64,000 nucleotides of DNA. Source: Acuticoccus sediminis (lineage in GTDB: Bacteria > Pseudomonadota > Alphaproteobacteria > Rhizobiales > Amorphaceae). Where the stretch lies: assembly GCF_003258595.1 (NCBI RefSeq), contig NZ_QHHQ01000002.1, forward strand, positions 1,240,001 to 1,304,000, read 5' to 3'. Each line of letters begins with the position of its first letter. The stretch's first letter is position 1. Below are positions 1 through 9,018 of this stretch, one piece after another. Below the pieces are notes generated by a model that had not been told where the DNA came from, ran no database searches, and saw nothing but the letters and a program-made list of their open reading frames with translations. Both the position numbers and the translations under genes were made by a program.

Positions 1-329
<329 letters not shown>

Positions 330-332
330 GCC

Positions 333-2666
333 ATGCTGCACTATCTCGAGCAAGAGGCCCGCGCGGCCCATGCCCGCACACGGATCCTCAACGTCTCGCG
401 CCGCACGATGCTGGGCGTCACCGCCTCGGGCTTCGCGCTCGCGGCCTTCGTGCGTCCCGCCGGCGCCTTCGCGCCCTACAAGACCGGCGGCGAGAGCATG
501 CCTCATGGCCTGCGCACCGACCCGTCGGTGTTCGTGTCCATCGACCGGGAGGGCAACGTCACCATCGTCGCCCACCGCTCCGAGATGGGCACCGGCTCGC
601 GCACCTCGCTGCCGATGGTGCTCGCCGACGAGATGGGCGCCGACTGGGACCGCGTGAAGATCGTCCAGGCCGAGGGTGACGAGCCGAAATACGGCAACCA
701 GGACACCGACGGCTCGCGCTCCATGCGGCACCACATCCAGTCGATGCGCCAGATGGGCGCCTCCATGCGCTACATGCTGGAGGAAGCCGCGGCGAGCCGG
801 CTCGATGTACCGCGCTCCGAGGTGAAGACCGGCGTCCACGAGGTGGTCCACGGCCCGAGCGGCCAGACCCTCGGCTTCGGCGAGCTCGCCGAGCACCTCG
901 TGCGCGAGCAGCCGGACATGCCGTACGTCGGCGTCCCAGCCTTCGAGGACCTGACGTTCAAGGACGAGTCCGAGTTCCGCTACATCGGCAAGGGCGAGGT
1001 CTCGATCACCGACCTCTTCGACATCACCACGGGCCGGGCCGTCTACGGCGCCGACGTGACGCTGCCGGGGATGAAGTACGCGGTCATCGCCCGTCCGCCG
1101 GTCGTCGGCGGCCGCCCGATCCGCTACGACGACAGCGCCGCGCGCGCGGTGGAAGGCGTCGAGACGGTGCTCGGCCTCGAGGGCTCGACCCCGCCGGCGA
1201 AGTTCGCTCCGCTGGGCGGCATCGCGGTGATCGCCTCCAACACCTGGTCCGCGATCCAGGGCCGCGACCTCCTCGAGATCGAGTGGGACGACGGCCCGAA
1301 CGCCAGCTACAACAGCGAGGCCTACCTGGAGGAGATGCGCCAGACCGCCCGCCAGCCGGGCAAGGTCGTGCGCGAGAAGGGCGACGTGGACGGCGCGTTC
1401 TCGAGCGCCGCGAAGACCTTCGCGGCCGAGTACAGCCAGGCGCACATGGCTCACATCCCGATGGAGCCTCCGGTCGCCGTCGCATCGGTGAAGGACGGCA
1501 AGTGCGAGATCTGGGCCTGCGTCCAGAGCCCCTACGGGACGCGCACCGACGTCGCCGACGCGCTGAAGATGAGCCCGGACGACGTTACCGTGCACGTCAC
1601 GCTCCTCGGCGGCGGCTTCGGGCGCAAGTCGAAGTGCGACTTCGTGATCGAGGCGGCGCTGCTTTCGCGCATGGTCGGCGCACCGGTGCGCGTGCAGTGG
1701 ACCCGCGAGGACGACGTCCACCACTCGTTCAACCACACCACCTCGGTGGAGCGCATCGAAGTCGCGCTCGACGCGGCGGGCAAGGTGACGGGCTGGAAGC
1801 ACAACTCCGTGGCGCCGTCGATCCTGTCGACGTTCGCACCGGACTCGGGCCACCAGTTCTTCATCGAGAGCGGGATGGGCCATGCCGACATGCCGTTCGA
1901 CATCGCCAACGTGCGGGCCGACAACGGCAAGGCGATGGCGCACACCCGGATCGGCTGGTTCCGCTCGGTGTCGAACATCCCCCGCGCCTTCGCCGTCCAG
2001 TCCTTCGCGGCGGAACTCGCGAACGAGCTGGGCCGCGACCAGAAGGAGGTGCTGCTCGAGCTGATCGGCCCGGCCCGCAAGCTGGACCCGAAGGCGGAGG
2101 GCTTCCCGGACGACTTCTGGAACTACGGCGAGGTCTACGAGAACTATCCGATCGATACCGGCCGCCTGTCCAACGTGCTGGAGATGGCGGCGGAGGCGGT
2201 CGGCTGGGGCAAGGACCTGCCGGAGGGCGAGGGCATCGGCCTCGCCGTGCACCGCAGCTTCGTCACCTACGTCGCCTGCGGCCTGCGCACCAAGATCGTC
2301 GACGGGAAGATCACCGTGCCGGAAACCCACTTCGCGGTGGACTGCGGCTACGCGGCGAACCCGGAGCGCATCCGCTCGCAGATGGAGGGCGCGGCCGTGA
2401 TGGGCATGACGCTCGCCCTCTTCAGCGGCCTCACGTTCGAGGACGGACGGGTGATGCAGTCCAACTTCTACGACTACGACGTCGTGCGGTCGGACAACTT
2501 CCCGCAGAACGTCCAGGTCCACCTGGTCGACAACCCGTTCTCGGTCCATGCGGCAGGCGTCGGCGAGCCGGGCGTGCCGCCGTTCGCACCGGCGCTCGCC
2601 AACGCGATCTTCAACGCGACCGGCAAGCGGCTGCGTGACATGCCGTTCGGCGACACGCTGTCCTGA
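333..2666 (+). CDS. Molybdopterin-binding large subunit of a xanthine dehydrogenase-family hydroxylase (IorB-like), Tat-exported
   Basis: A protein of 777 aa. Residues 22-45 contain a twin-arginine signal, SRRTMLGVTASG followed by a hydrophobic stretch ending near PAGA, so the enzyme probably works in the periplasm. A glycine-rich molybdopterin loop GGGFGRK lies near residue 430. The C-terminal GVGEPGVPPFAPA (about residue 743-755) carries the glutamate that acts as catalytic base in this family. Length and the missing FAD domain match IorB/NicB-type two-subunit enzymes that use cytochromes rather than NAD. It is co-transcribed with the upstream [2Fe-2S] subunit. A cytochrome b561 gene lies 4 kb downstream on the other strand and could take up the electrons, which is inference. 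Confidence 0.9.
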   Translation: MLHYLEQEARAAHARTRILNVSRRTMLGVTASGFALAAFVRPAGAFAPYKTGGESMPHGLRTDPSVFVSIDREGNVTIVAHRSEMGTGSRTSLPMVLADEMGADWDRVKIVQAEGDEPKYGNQDTDGSRSMRHHIQSMRQMGASMRYMLEEAAASRLDVPRSEVKTGVHEVVHGPSGQTLGFGELAEHLVREQPDMPYVGVPAFEDLTFKDESEFRYIGKGEVSITDLFDITTGRAVYGADVTLPGMKYAVIARPPVVGGRPIRYDDSAARAVEGVETVLGLEGSTPPAKFAPLGGIAVIASNTWSAIQGRDLLEIEWDDGPNASYNSEAYLEEMRQTARQPGKVVREKGDVDGAFSSAAKTFAAEYSQAHMAHIPMEPPVAVASVKDGKCEIWACVQSPYGTRTDVADALKMSPDDVTVHVTLLGGGFGRKSKCDFVIEAALLSRMVGAPVRVQWTREDDVHHSFNHTTSVERIEVALDAAGKVTGWKHNSVAPSILSTFAPDSGHQFFIESGMGHADMPFDIANVRADNGKAMAHTRIGWFRSVSNIPRAFAVQSFAAELANELGRDQKEVLLELIGPARKLDPKAEGFPDDFWNYGEVYENYPIDTGRLSNVLEMAAEAVGWGKDLPEGEGIGLAVHRSFVTYVACGLRTKIVDGKITVPETHFAVDCGYAANPERIRSQMEGAAVMGMTLALFSGLTFEDGRVMQSNFYDYDVVRSDNFPQNVQVHLVDNPFSVHAAGVGEPGVPPFAPALANAIFNATGKRLRDMPFGDTLS

Positions 2667-2672
2667 ACCACC

Positions 2673-2696
2673 GGCGCCGGCCCCCGGGCCGGCGCC
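2673..2696 (+). terminator. Strong GC hairpin after the molybdenum hydroxylase operon
   Basis: Two perfect 11-base arms (2673-2683 and 2686-2696) are separated by only two bases, 7 bp after the large-subunit stop codon. There is no clear T-tract, so it may terminate weakly or protect the 3' end of the message. Confidence 0.55.
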
Positions 2697-2932
2697 CCAC
2701 CCCGACGCCTCCGTCCCGACGTCTTCGGCCGCCGACGCGCCCGCGCCGCGATTACACCAGAATATAGCTATCGCGCCGCCGAATCCGCGTTATCGTCGCC
2801 GCCGGTGCCCCGTTCACCACCCGCTTCGCCCCCGTGGAGGACATCCCCGGCCACGCACACCCGCGCCCGGCCGTTCCGGCACCGCTCCCCGCCTCGACCC
2901 CGGCCACCGCAGGCCCGGCCCAGGAGACCGTC

Positions 2933-3490
2933 ATGGACAAGACCTACAAGATCGCCGTCATCGTCGGGAGCCTGCGCGAGGGTTCCCTCAACCGCAAGCT
3001 CGCCCAGGCCATCGTCGCCCTCGCCCCGAGCACGCTGTCGTTCGAGTTCGTGAACATCGACATGCCGCTCTACAACCCCGACCTCGACACCGACGACCGG
3101 CCCGCGTCCTGGACGGCCTTCCGCGACGCCGTCCGCCCGGTCGACGGGGTGCTGTTCGTGACGCCCGAGTACAACCGCTCGGTCCCGGCAGGCGTGAAGA
3201 ACGCCATCGACGTCGGCTCGCGGCCGATGGGCGCCAGTGTCTGGAGCGGCAAGCCGGCGGGGATCGTGTCCGGCTCGCCCGGCGCGGTGGGTGGTTTCGG
3301 CGCGAACCACGCGCTGCGCCAGTCGCTCGTGTTCCTCAACATGCCGGCGATGCAGCAGCCGGAGGCCTACATCGGCGGCCTCGGCAACCTTTTCGAGGAG
3401 GACGGCAGCGTGAAAGACCAGAGCAAGGGGTTCATCGAGACCATCGGCGCCGCCTTCGCCGCCTGGGTCGCCCTGCACCCGCAAGGCTGA
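2933..3490 (+). CDS. NAD(P)H-dependent FMN reductase (flavodoxin-like)
   Basis: A protein of 185 aa from the ATG at 2933, chosen because AGGAG sits at 2922-2926 at good spacing; the frame extends further upstream without a better site. The N-terminal GSLREGSLNRKLA (residues 11-23) is the FMN phosphate-binding loop. TPEYNRSVPAGVKNAID (about 79-95) is the hallmark of the SsuE/ArsH/ChrR-like NADPH-dependent FMN reductase family. Such proteins reduce flavin, quinones or chromate. Its place between the molybdenum hydroxylase and the ring-fission cluster would fit a supplier of reduced flavin or a quinone reductase in aromatic catabolism, but no partner oxygenase is visible here. Confidence 0.88.
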   Translation: MDKTYKIAVIVGSLREGSLNRKLAQAIVALAPSTLSFEFVNIDMPLYNPDLDTDDRPASWTAFRDAVRPVDGVLFVTPEYNRSVPAGVKNAIDVGSRPMGASVWSGKPAGIVSGSPGAVGGFGANHALRQSLVFLNMPAMQQPEAYIGGLGNLFEEDGSVKDQSKGFIETIGAAFAAWVALHPQG

Positions 3491-3563
3491 CCGCGCGATC
3501 CGGCCCGGAGCGGCGGTGGAAGCGCCCGGGGCGACGGCCGACCGGCGTCCCGGCCGCTGCCGC

Positions 3564-4631
3564 TCAGCCGTCGACCGGGAAGACGCGGCCGTCCATCAGC
3601 TTGCGGGCGGTCCGCAGGAGACCGGCGCCGACCACTTCGCCCCCGGTCCCCTCCTCCACCAGAACCTCCAGCGACCCGGTCGGGTGCTCCACCAGGTAGC
3701 GTCCGTCCGGCGGTCGCACGGCGAGACCGCCCGCCGGCGATCCCGGCAGCGTGCACGCCGTCGCGACGCTGACCGCCGCGAATACGCCGATGGTGGCGTG
3801 GCACCGGTGCGGGATGAAGCTGCGGGTGTTGATCGCGCCGCCGGCGACCGGCGCCGACACCAGCGTCATCTTCGGCACCGACTTCTCGGCGACGTCGCCG
3901 AGGTTCATCAACGGCCCGGCCTTCAGGCGGATCGCCTCGACGCGCGCGCGCAGGGCCGTGTCCGCCTCCAGCGCCTCGCGCGTCTCGGTTCCCGCAATGC
4001 CGAGATCGGCCGCACGCATCACCACGATCGGCATGCCGTTGTCGATCAGCGTCGCCTCGACCCCGTCGACGACGTCGACGGCGTTCCCGGTGGGCAGGAG
4101 CGCGCCCGTCATCGACCCGGCGATGTTCTGGAACATCAGCGGCACGGCGGCATGGCTCCCCGGCACGCCGTCGATCCGCGCCGCCCCGGCGTAGGCGACG
4201 CGCCCGCCCGGTGTCGCGATGGTCGCGACGGCGACCTCGCCGGTGTTGACCATGTGGATGCGCACCGGCGTCGTGTCGCCGGTCGGGGCGACGAGGCCGC
4301 GCTCGATCGCGGCCGGCCCGACGCCGGCGAGGATGTTGCCGCACCCCTGCGCGTCGGACACAAGCGGCCGGTCCACGAACACCTGGAGGAAGAGGTAGTC
4401 GACGTCCGCGTCCGGCCGCGTCGCGGGGGACAGCACCGCGACCTTCGATGTCAGCGGGTCGGCACCGCCGATCCCGTCGATCTGGCGCGGATCGGGGCTG
4501 CCCATGATCCGCAGCAGCAGCCGGTCACGCTCGGCCGGATCGGCGGGAAGGTCAGACGCCAGGAAGTACGCCCCCTTGGAGGTGCCCCCGCGCATCCACA
4601 GGCAGGGTATGCCGGAACCCGGGTCAGACAT
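3564..4631 (-). CDS. galD: 4-oxalomesaconate tautomerase-like protein (PrpF family)
   Basis: A protein of 355 aa with the PrpF/DUF453 double diaminopimelate-epimerase-like fold. [10 protein letters not shown] near the N-terminus, [15 protein letters not shown] and the cysteine-containing GCGNILAGV are family signatures. GalD converts keto and enol forms of 4-oxalomesaconate in gallate/protocatechuate 4,5-cleavage pathways. The assignment rests on context: the start overlaps the galC-like gene by 8 bp, and galB-like and dioxygenase genes lie in the same direction upstream. The alternative is a PrpF-type 2-methylaconitate isomerase, but no methylcitrate genes are present. Confidence 0.82.
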   Translation of the reverse strand: MSDPGSGIPCLWMRGGTSKGAYFLASDLPADPAERDRLLLRIMGSPDPRQIDGIGGADPLTSKVAVLSPATRPDADVDYLFLQVFVDRPLVSDAQGCGNILAGVGPAAIERGLVAPTGDTTPVRIHMVNTGEVAVATIATPGGRVAYAGAARIDGVPGSHAAVPLMFQNIAGSMTGALLPTGNAVDVVDGVEATLIDNGMPIVVMRAADLGIAGTETREALEADTALRARVEAIRLKAGPLMNLGDVAEKSVPKMTLVSAPVAGGAINTRSFIPHRCHATIGVFAAVSVATACTLPGSPAGGLAVRPPDGRYLVEHPTGSLEVLVEEGTGGEVVGAGLLRTARKLMDGRVFPVDG

Positions 4632-5295
4632 ATCTGAGCCCCTTCTCGGCGAGGCGGCCGCGCATGTCGTAGAGGTCGAGGCTGAACTCGCCGCTGGCGA
4701 GGCGCCGGCGCTTCTCCTCCTCGCTGGCGAGCCGCGCCTCGGCCTTGGCGAGCACCGCCTCCGCCTCGGACCGCTTGACGACGCAGACCCCGTCGTCGTC
4801 CGCGACGATCACGTCGCCCGCCTCGATCGCCTGCCCGGCGCAGACGATGGGAACGTTCACCGAGCCCAGCGTCTCCTTCACCGTCCCCTGCGCCGATACG
4901 GCCTTGGACCAGACGGGAAAGCCCATCGCCGTCAGGTCCCTCACGTCGCGCACGCCCGCGTCGATGACGAGACCGCGGCAGCCCCGCGCCATCGCCGCCG
5001 TCGCGAGGAGGTCGCCGAAATAGCCGTTGTCGCAAGGGGACGTCGGGGCGAGGACGAGGATGTCGCCCGGCCGCAACTGCTCGATCGCCACGTGCACCAT
5101 CCAGTTGTCACCGGGAGGGGCGGAGATCGTCAGCGCGGACCCCGCCGCCTGCGCGCCGGCGTAGATCGGGCGCAGGGAGGACGCGAGGCAGCCGATCCGG
5201 CCCTGGGCTTCGTGCACCGTGGCGACACCCGCCCTGCCGAGCGCCTCGACGACGGCCGCGTCCGCGCGCGCCACGTTCTGAACGACGATGGACAT
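4624..5295 (-). CDS. galC: RraA-like 4-carboxy-4-hydroxy-2-oxoadipate aldolase
   Basis: A protein of 223 aa from the ATG at 5295, one base after the dioxygenase stop; the open frame continues upstream but only inside that gene. RraA-fold motifs are GDILVLAP, the [11 protein letters not shown] helix and DAGVRDV, whose Arg-Asp pair binds substrate and divalent metal in class II pyruvate aldolases of this type. In gallate and protocatechuate 4,5-cleavage pathways this enzyme splits 4-carboxy-4-hydroxy-2-oxoadipate into pyruvate and oxaloacetate. Position between the dioxygenase and the tautomerase supports that role over RNase E inhibition, for which the fold is also known. Confidence 0.82.
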   Translation of the reverse strand: MSIVVQNVARADAAVVEALGRAGVATVHEAQGRIGCLASSLRPIYAGAQAAGSALTISAPPGDNWMVHVAIEQLRPGDILVLAPTSPCDNGYFGDLLATAAMARGCRGLVIDAGVRDVRDLTAMGFPVWSKAVSAQGTVKETLGSVNVPIVCAGQAIEAGDVIVADDDGVCVVKRSEAEAVLAKAEARLASEEEKRRRLASGEFSLDLYDMRGRLAEKGLRYV

Positions 5296-5296
5296 G

Positions 5297-6256
5297 TCAG
5301 TGATCCTTCGGAGCGGGCGGGGTGCCGTGGGTGTGGAAGGTGTCGATGGTCTTGAGGCCCCAGGCCTGGCCCTTCCGGCGCTCGGTCTCGGTCCACACGA
5401 CCGGCTCCCAGTCCGGGGCGAGGATGAGGCGCGCGCCCGCATTGGCGAGTTCCACGCGGTTGCCCGCCGGCTCCCAGACGTAGAGGAAGAACGTGCCCTG
5501 GATCGCGTGCTTGTGCGGCCCGGTCTCGATGTGCACCCCGTTCTGCAGGAAGATGTCGGCCGCCCGGAGGATGTCCTCGCGCTGGTCGGTCGCGTAGGTG
5601 ACGTGGTGCAGCCGGCCATGGCCCCGGCCGTGCTCCTCGGTGCAGGCGAGGTCGTAGGTCTTGTTGTTGACGGTGAACCAGCAGCCGCCGATCCGCCCGT
5701 TGTCGAGGGCGATCATCTCGGTCACGCGGCTCCCCAGCGTCGTCTCCATGAAGCGGCGGAATTCGGCAACGTCGTCGGCGAGGAGGTTGACGTGGTCGAG
5801 CCGTCGCGGGGCGACGCCCCGGTAGGCGGAGGCGGTGTTCTTCAGCGCCGCCCGCTCCGCCTCCTGCTGCGGCTCGTACCAGTTGGTCTCGTAGTAGATC
5901 TCGAACGTGTGGCCGAAGGGATCCGCGAAGCGGAAGGCGGGGCCGTGGCCGAGATCGCCGTCGGTCCAGCCGATGACCGGAAAACCCGACGCCTCGACCG
6001 CGGCGACCCGCCTCGCCAGCGCCTCCGGCGAGGCGGCGCGGTAGGCGATGTGGCCGACGCCCGTCGTCGCGTGGCGCGTCAGCTTGAGGGTGGCGAACTC
6101 GTAATCGTCCCAGGCGCGCAGATAGGCGGACGTCGCGTCTTCGGCCGAGAGGCTGAGGCCGTAGACATTGGTGAAGAAGGCGAGGCTCTCGTCGTACCTG
6201 TCGGTAAGGACCTCGACATGGCCGAGGTGTGCGATGTCGTTGGAGCGTTCGGTCAA
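5297..6256 (-). CDS. Type I (VOC-fold) extradiol ring-cleavage dioxygenase
   Basis: A protein of 319 aa with two vicinal-oxygen-chelate modules (about residues 9-120 and 150-270), as in catechol 2,3-dioxygenase and 2,3-dihydroxybiphenyl dioxygenase. The C-terminal module keeps the Fe(II) facial triad: His in RLDHVNLL (~154), His in RLHHVTYA (~216) and Glu in GNRVELA (~268). It should open an aromatic diol next to the hydroxyls using O2. It is followed after one base by the galC-like aldolase. Gallate and protocatechuate 4,5-dioxygenases normally belong to the unrelated LigB fold, so a VOC enzyme here is unusual. Substrate unknown; a carboxylated di- or trihydroxy aromatic is expected if the product feeds GalB/C/D chemistry. 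Confidence 0.85.
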   Translation of the reverse strand: MTERSNDIAHLGHVEVLTDRYDESLAFFTNVYGLSLSAEDATSAYLRAWDDYEFATLKLTRHATTGVGHIAYRAASPEALARRVAAVEASGFPVIGWTDGDLGHGPAFRFADPFGHTFEIYYETNWYEPQQEAERAALKNTASAYRGVAPRRLDHVNLLADDVAEFRRFMETTLGSRVTEMIALDNGRIGGCWFTVNNKTYDLACTEEHGRGHGRLHHVTYATDQREDILRAADIFLQNGVHIETGPHKHAIQGTFFLYVWEPAGNRVELANAGARLILAPDWEPVVWTETERRKGQAWGLKTIDTFHTHGTPPAPKDH

Positions 6257-6275
6257 GTCTCGCCTCCCGATGGTG

Positions 6276-6767
6276 TCATGTCATGCGCTGCATCAGCCTG
6301 CTCTTCCACCAGAACTGGTGGACGACCACGGCGACGACATGCAGTCCGGCGAGCGCCAGCAGCACGTTGGTGGCCACCTCGTGCACCTCACCGAAGAGAC
6401 CCGAGGGGATGAAGTAGGCCGCGAGGCCGCCGAGAGGCAGGCCGATCAGCAGCACGTAGAAGAGGACGTGGACCGCGCCGGCGGCGGTCTTGAAGATCGG
6501 CGGCTCGTGCGCCGGCGGCGGCGGCGCGCCGACCATCGCCCGCAGCGCGATCCGCACGAGAGCGAGAATGAGGATCAGGATCCCGACGCCCATGTGCAGG
6601 AGCGGCATGGTCGTCAGGACCGGCGTTCCGGTCTGGATCGTGTCGCGGAGGGCCGGACCCATCCCGTCTTCGAGGACGAGATACTGCGCGATGAGCAGCA
6701 GCACCACGGCCCAGTGGAGGATCTTCTGAAGCGGCGTATACCCTTCGATCGGGTGCGATTGTGCCAT
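6276..6767 (-). CDS. Cytochrome b561-type membrane protein
   Basis: A protein of 163 aa starting at the ATG at 6767 (MAQSHPIEGY), preceded by GGAGAAAGG; a longer frame from 6818 lacks a site. Four hydrophobic helices carry histidines suited to bind two b hemes: LHW in helix 1, LLHMGVG in helix 2, VHVLFY in helix 3 and the LHVVAVVVHQFWW region in helix 4. Bacterial b561 proteins move electrons between quinol and periplasmic partners. Inside an aromatic cluster close to a Tat-exported molybdenum hydroxylase, it may be that enzyme's route to the quinone pool, which is inference. Confidence 0.8.
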   Translation of the reverse strand: MAQSHPIEGYTPLQKILHWAVVLLLIAQYLVLEDGMGPALRDTIQTGTPVLTTMPLLHMGVGILILILALVRIALRAMVGAPPPPAHEPPIFKTAAGAVHVLFYVLLIGLPLGGLAAYFIPSGLFGEVHEVATNVLLALAGLHVVAVVVHQFWWKSRLMQRMT

Positions 6768-6793
6768 GACGGCAAACCTTTCTCCGGTGGAAT

Positions 6794-6814
6794 CCCCGGC
6801 CTTGGGGGCCGGGG
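6794..6814 (-). terminator. Hairpin between galB-like and b561 genes
   Basis: Perfect 8-base arms (6794-6801 and 6807-6814) with a 5-base loop. On the minus strand it follows the galB-like stop, so it could attenuate read-through into the b561-dioxygenase-galCD genes. There is no T-tract. Confidence 0.4.
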
Positions 6815-6868
6815 TCACCGTTGGCTACGCCTCTTTTTCGAATTATTCCAGATCCAATAACATCGCGG

Positions 6869-7603
6869 TCAAAGCTCATCGACCGTGCGCGGAAACACCG
6901 ACTGGAAGCCCTCTGCGTACTTCGCCGCCCGCCCGCCGGCCTGTCCCCCGGAGTTGCGGCGGAAGTGGTTGGCGCGGTTCTCGGCGAGCCGGGTGTAGTA
7001 GTCCCAGAGGTGCTCCTGGCCCTCCATGCACTCGATCGCGGCGCGCTTGCGGTCCCAGACCGGGGTGATGTCGAGGAAGACGTCCGGCTTCCAGCCCATC
7101 TGCTCGGTCTGATGCGGCTCGAACAGGTAGAGCTGCGGCGCGCCGACGACCTTCTGGCCGGGATTGTGGCCCCACGCCTGGGCGATCATCCGGCACTCGA
7201 GCACGACCTCGGTCGCGTACATGTGGTCCGTGTTGTACGGGTCGTATCGGGAGTGGGACAGCATGAAGGACGGCTGCACGTCGCGGATGACGTCGACGAG
7301 GCGGCCCTTGTCCCCGTCGTCGAGGCGCAGCGGATAGTCGCCGAGGTCCATGCAGACGAGGTCGTGCACGCCGAGCGCTTCGGCCGCGCGCTCCGCCTCG
7401 GCGCGGCGTGCGTCCTTCACCCTCTCCAGCGTCATGCCGGGCTGCTTCCAGAGCTTGGCCGACTCGCCGCGCTCACCGAAGGAGAGGCACACCACGGTGA
7501 CGCGGTAGCCGAGCGAGGCGTGCAGCGCGATCGCCCCGCCGCAGCGCCAGACGAAGTCCGCCGCGTGCGCGCTGACCACGAGGGCTGTCCTGGGCTCGGA
7601 CAT
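6869..7603 (-). CDS. galB: PIG-L-fold hydratase, 4-oxalomesaconate hydratase-like
   Basis: A protein of 244 aa with an ATG at 7603 behind GGGAG. It belongs to the PIG-L/LmbE superfamily, but the usual HPDD motif is replaced by SAHAADFVWRCGG, as in GalB of Pseudomonas, a zinc enzyme that hydrates 4-oxalomesaconate. SHSRYDPYNTDH is the second conserved metal/substrate region. Family members of other function are N-acetylglucosaminyl deacetylases; the aldolase and tautomerase genes downstream make the hydratase role much more likely. As first gene of the minus-strand cluster it faces the LysR gene across a 248-bp promoter region. Confidence 0.83.
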   Translation of the reverse strand: MSEPRTALVVSAHAADFVWRCGGAIALHASLGYRVTVVCLSFGERGESAKLWKQPGMTLERVKDARRAEAERAAEALGVHDLVCMDLGDYPLRLDDGDKGRLVDVIRDVQPSFMLSHSRYDPYNTDHMYATEVVLECRMIAQAWGHNPGQKVVGAPQLYLFEPHQTEQMGWKPDVFLDITPVWDRKRAAIECMEGQEHLWDYYTRLAENRANHFRRNSGGQAGGRAAKYAEGFQSVFPRTVDEL

Positions 7604-7680
7604 GGTGCTCTCCCGGATCGTTTCTTGTTCCGGCGGGCATGCACCCGATCCGGCCGAGACGCCAATTCAGAAGCGCGCTT

Positions 7681-7760
7681 GCGGTATAAAGTCACGCTAT
7701 AGTGAGCGCCCGTCCGGCGGATCGCACTGTAAGGTGGCATTTCCGAAAGGAATTGTAGCG
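7681..7760. promoter_or_regulatory. Divergent promoter/operator region of the ring-fission cluster and lysR
   Basis: The 248-bp gap at 7604-7851 has its most AT-rich stretch here. An inverted repeat TCAC-N6-GTGA lies at 7692-7705, and TTCC-GAAA-GGAA at 7741-7752. The first resembles a LysR-type box in symmetry (T-N12-A here, versus the usual T-N11-A). No convincing -35/-10 pair could be fixed by eye. It probably holds both promoters and the regulator's binding sites. Confidence 0.4.
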
Positions 7761-7851
7761 CAACCCGGCGGATGAGGTGGCCCTTGCGAAATTCCGAGCG
7801 CGCGGTGACCGACCGCCTCCCGACGCTCCTCGCCGGATGCCTTAGCGCCTC

Positions 7852-9018
7852 GTGATCACGCGCAATCTACGGCACCTGCGGCTCTTCCTCGCCGTAGCGG
7901 ACCTCAGGTCCGTCACCCGTGCGTCGGCCGCCTGCCACGTGTCGCAGCCGGCCGTGACGCAGGCGATCGCGAAGCTGGAGCGGGAAGCCGGCGCGTCGCT
8001 CTTCCTGCGCCGGCCGGCGGGCTTCGTGACGACGCCGCTGGGCGAGGTGCTCGTCACCCGCGTCCGGCGCGCCTTCGACATCCTCGACCCCGCCCTCCTC
8101 GACCTTTCGCCGCGCCTCAGGATGACGGCGACGACGACGCAGCTCGAGGCTCTGGTGTCCGTGCGCGAGGCGGAGAACTTCACCCTCGCCGCACACCGGA
8201 TGGGGATCGCCCAGCCGACGGTGCACCGGGCGGTGTCACGGATCGAGCGGGAGGCGGGGCGCCCGCTGTTCGAGCGCACGTCGCACGGGATCGTCGCCAC
8301 CCGGGCGACGCGGGCGCTGGCGGACGCGGCGCTGCTGGCGTTCGCCGAGCTCGACCAGGCGGACGCGGACCTCGCGGAGGCGACCGGGCGGGAGGTGGGG
8401 CGCATCGTGATCGGCGCGATGCCGCTGTCGCGCTCGACGATCCTGCCGGTGGCGCTCACCCTCTTCCGCGCCAGGCGGCCGACCCTGCCGGTCCTGGTGC
8501 TGGACGGCCTCTACAACGATCTCCTCCTCGGACTGAGGCGGGGCGAGATCGACGTCCTGGTCGGCGCGCTGCGCGACCCGCCGCCCATCGACGACGTCGT
8601 CGAGGAGGCGCTGTTCGACGACCGCCTCGCGGTGATCGCGCGGAAGGACCATCCCGCTGCCGCCACCCCGCTGACGCCGGACGTGCTGGCGGAGTGGCCG
8701 TGGGTCGTGCCCCGGCACGGGACCCCGACGCGCGCCCAGTTCGACGCCTACTTCGGCACCCGCAAGCCCTCGAGCATCATCGAGTCGGGGTCCGTCATCC
8801 TGATGCGCGAGCTTCTGGCGCGCAGCGACCACCTCGGCTGCATCTCCCGCCTCCAGGCGGAGGCGGAGATCGACAAGGGTCTCGTCGCCGCGCTCCCGGT
8901 GGATCTCCCCGGCACGCGCCCCATCGGCCTCACCCTCCGGCGCGACTGGTCGCCGACGCGGGCGCAGGACGAGTTCCTCGACGCCCTGCGCTCCGCCCGC
9001 GCCGGTCAGGTCGCCTGA
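7852..9018 (+). CDS. LysR-family regulator with two tandem winged-helix domains
   Basis: A protein of 388 aa with a GTG start, about 80 aa longer than ordinary LysR regulators. The first LysR winged helix (residues ~4-75) contains RSVTRASAACHVSQPAVTQAI and SLFLRRPAG. A second complete one (~90-165) contains NFTLAAHRMGIAQPTVHRAV and PLFERTSHG. The effector-binding domain follows (~175-385, starting GRIVIGAMP). The extra length is therefore a duplicated DNA-binding module. It is divergent from galB and most likely controls the ring-fission cluster in response to an aromatic substrate or intermediate. Confidence 0.9.
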   Translation: MITRNLRHLRLFLAVADLRSVTRASAACHVSQPAVTQAIAKLEREAGASLFLRRPAGFVTTPLGEVLVTRVRRAFDILDPALLDLSPRLRMTATTTQLEALVSVREAENFTLAAHRMGIAQPTVHRAVSRIEREAGRPLFERTSHGIVATRATRALADAALLAFAELDQADADLAEATGREVGRIVIGAMPLSRSTILPVALTLFRARRPTLPVLVLDGLYNDLLLGLRRGEIDVLVGALRDPPPIDDVVEEALFDDRLAVIARKDHPAAATPLTPDVLAEWPWVVPRHGTPTRAQFDAYFGTRKPSSIIESGSVILMRELLARSDHLGCISRLQAEAEIDKGLVAALPVDLPGTRPIGLTLRRDWSPTRAQDEFLDALRSARAGQVA

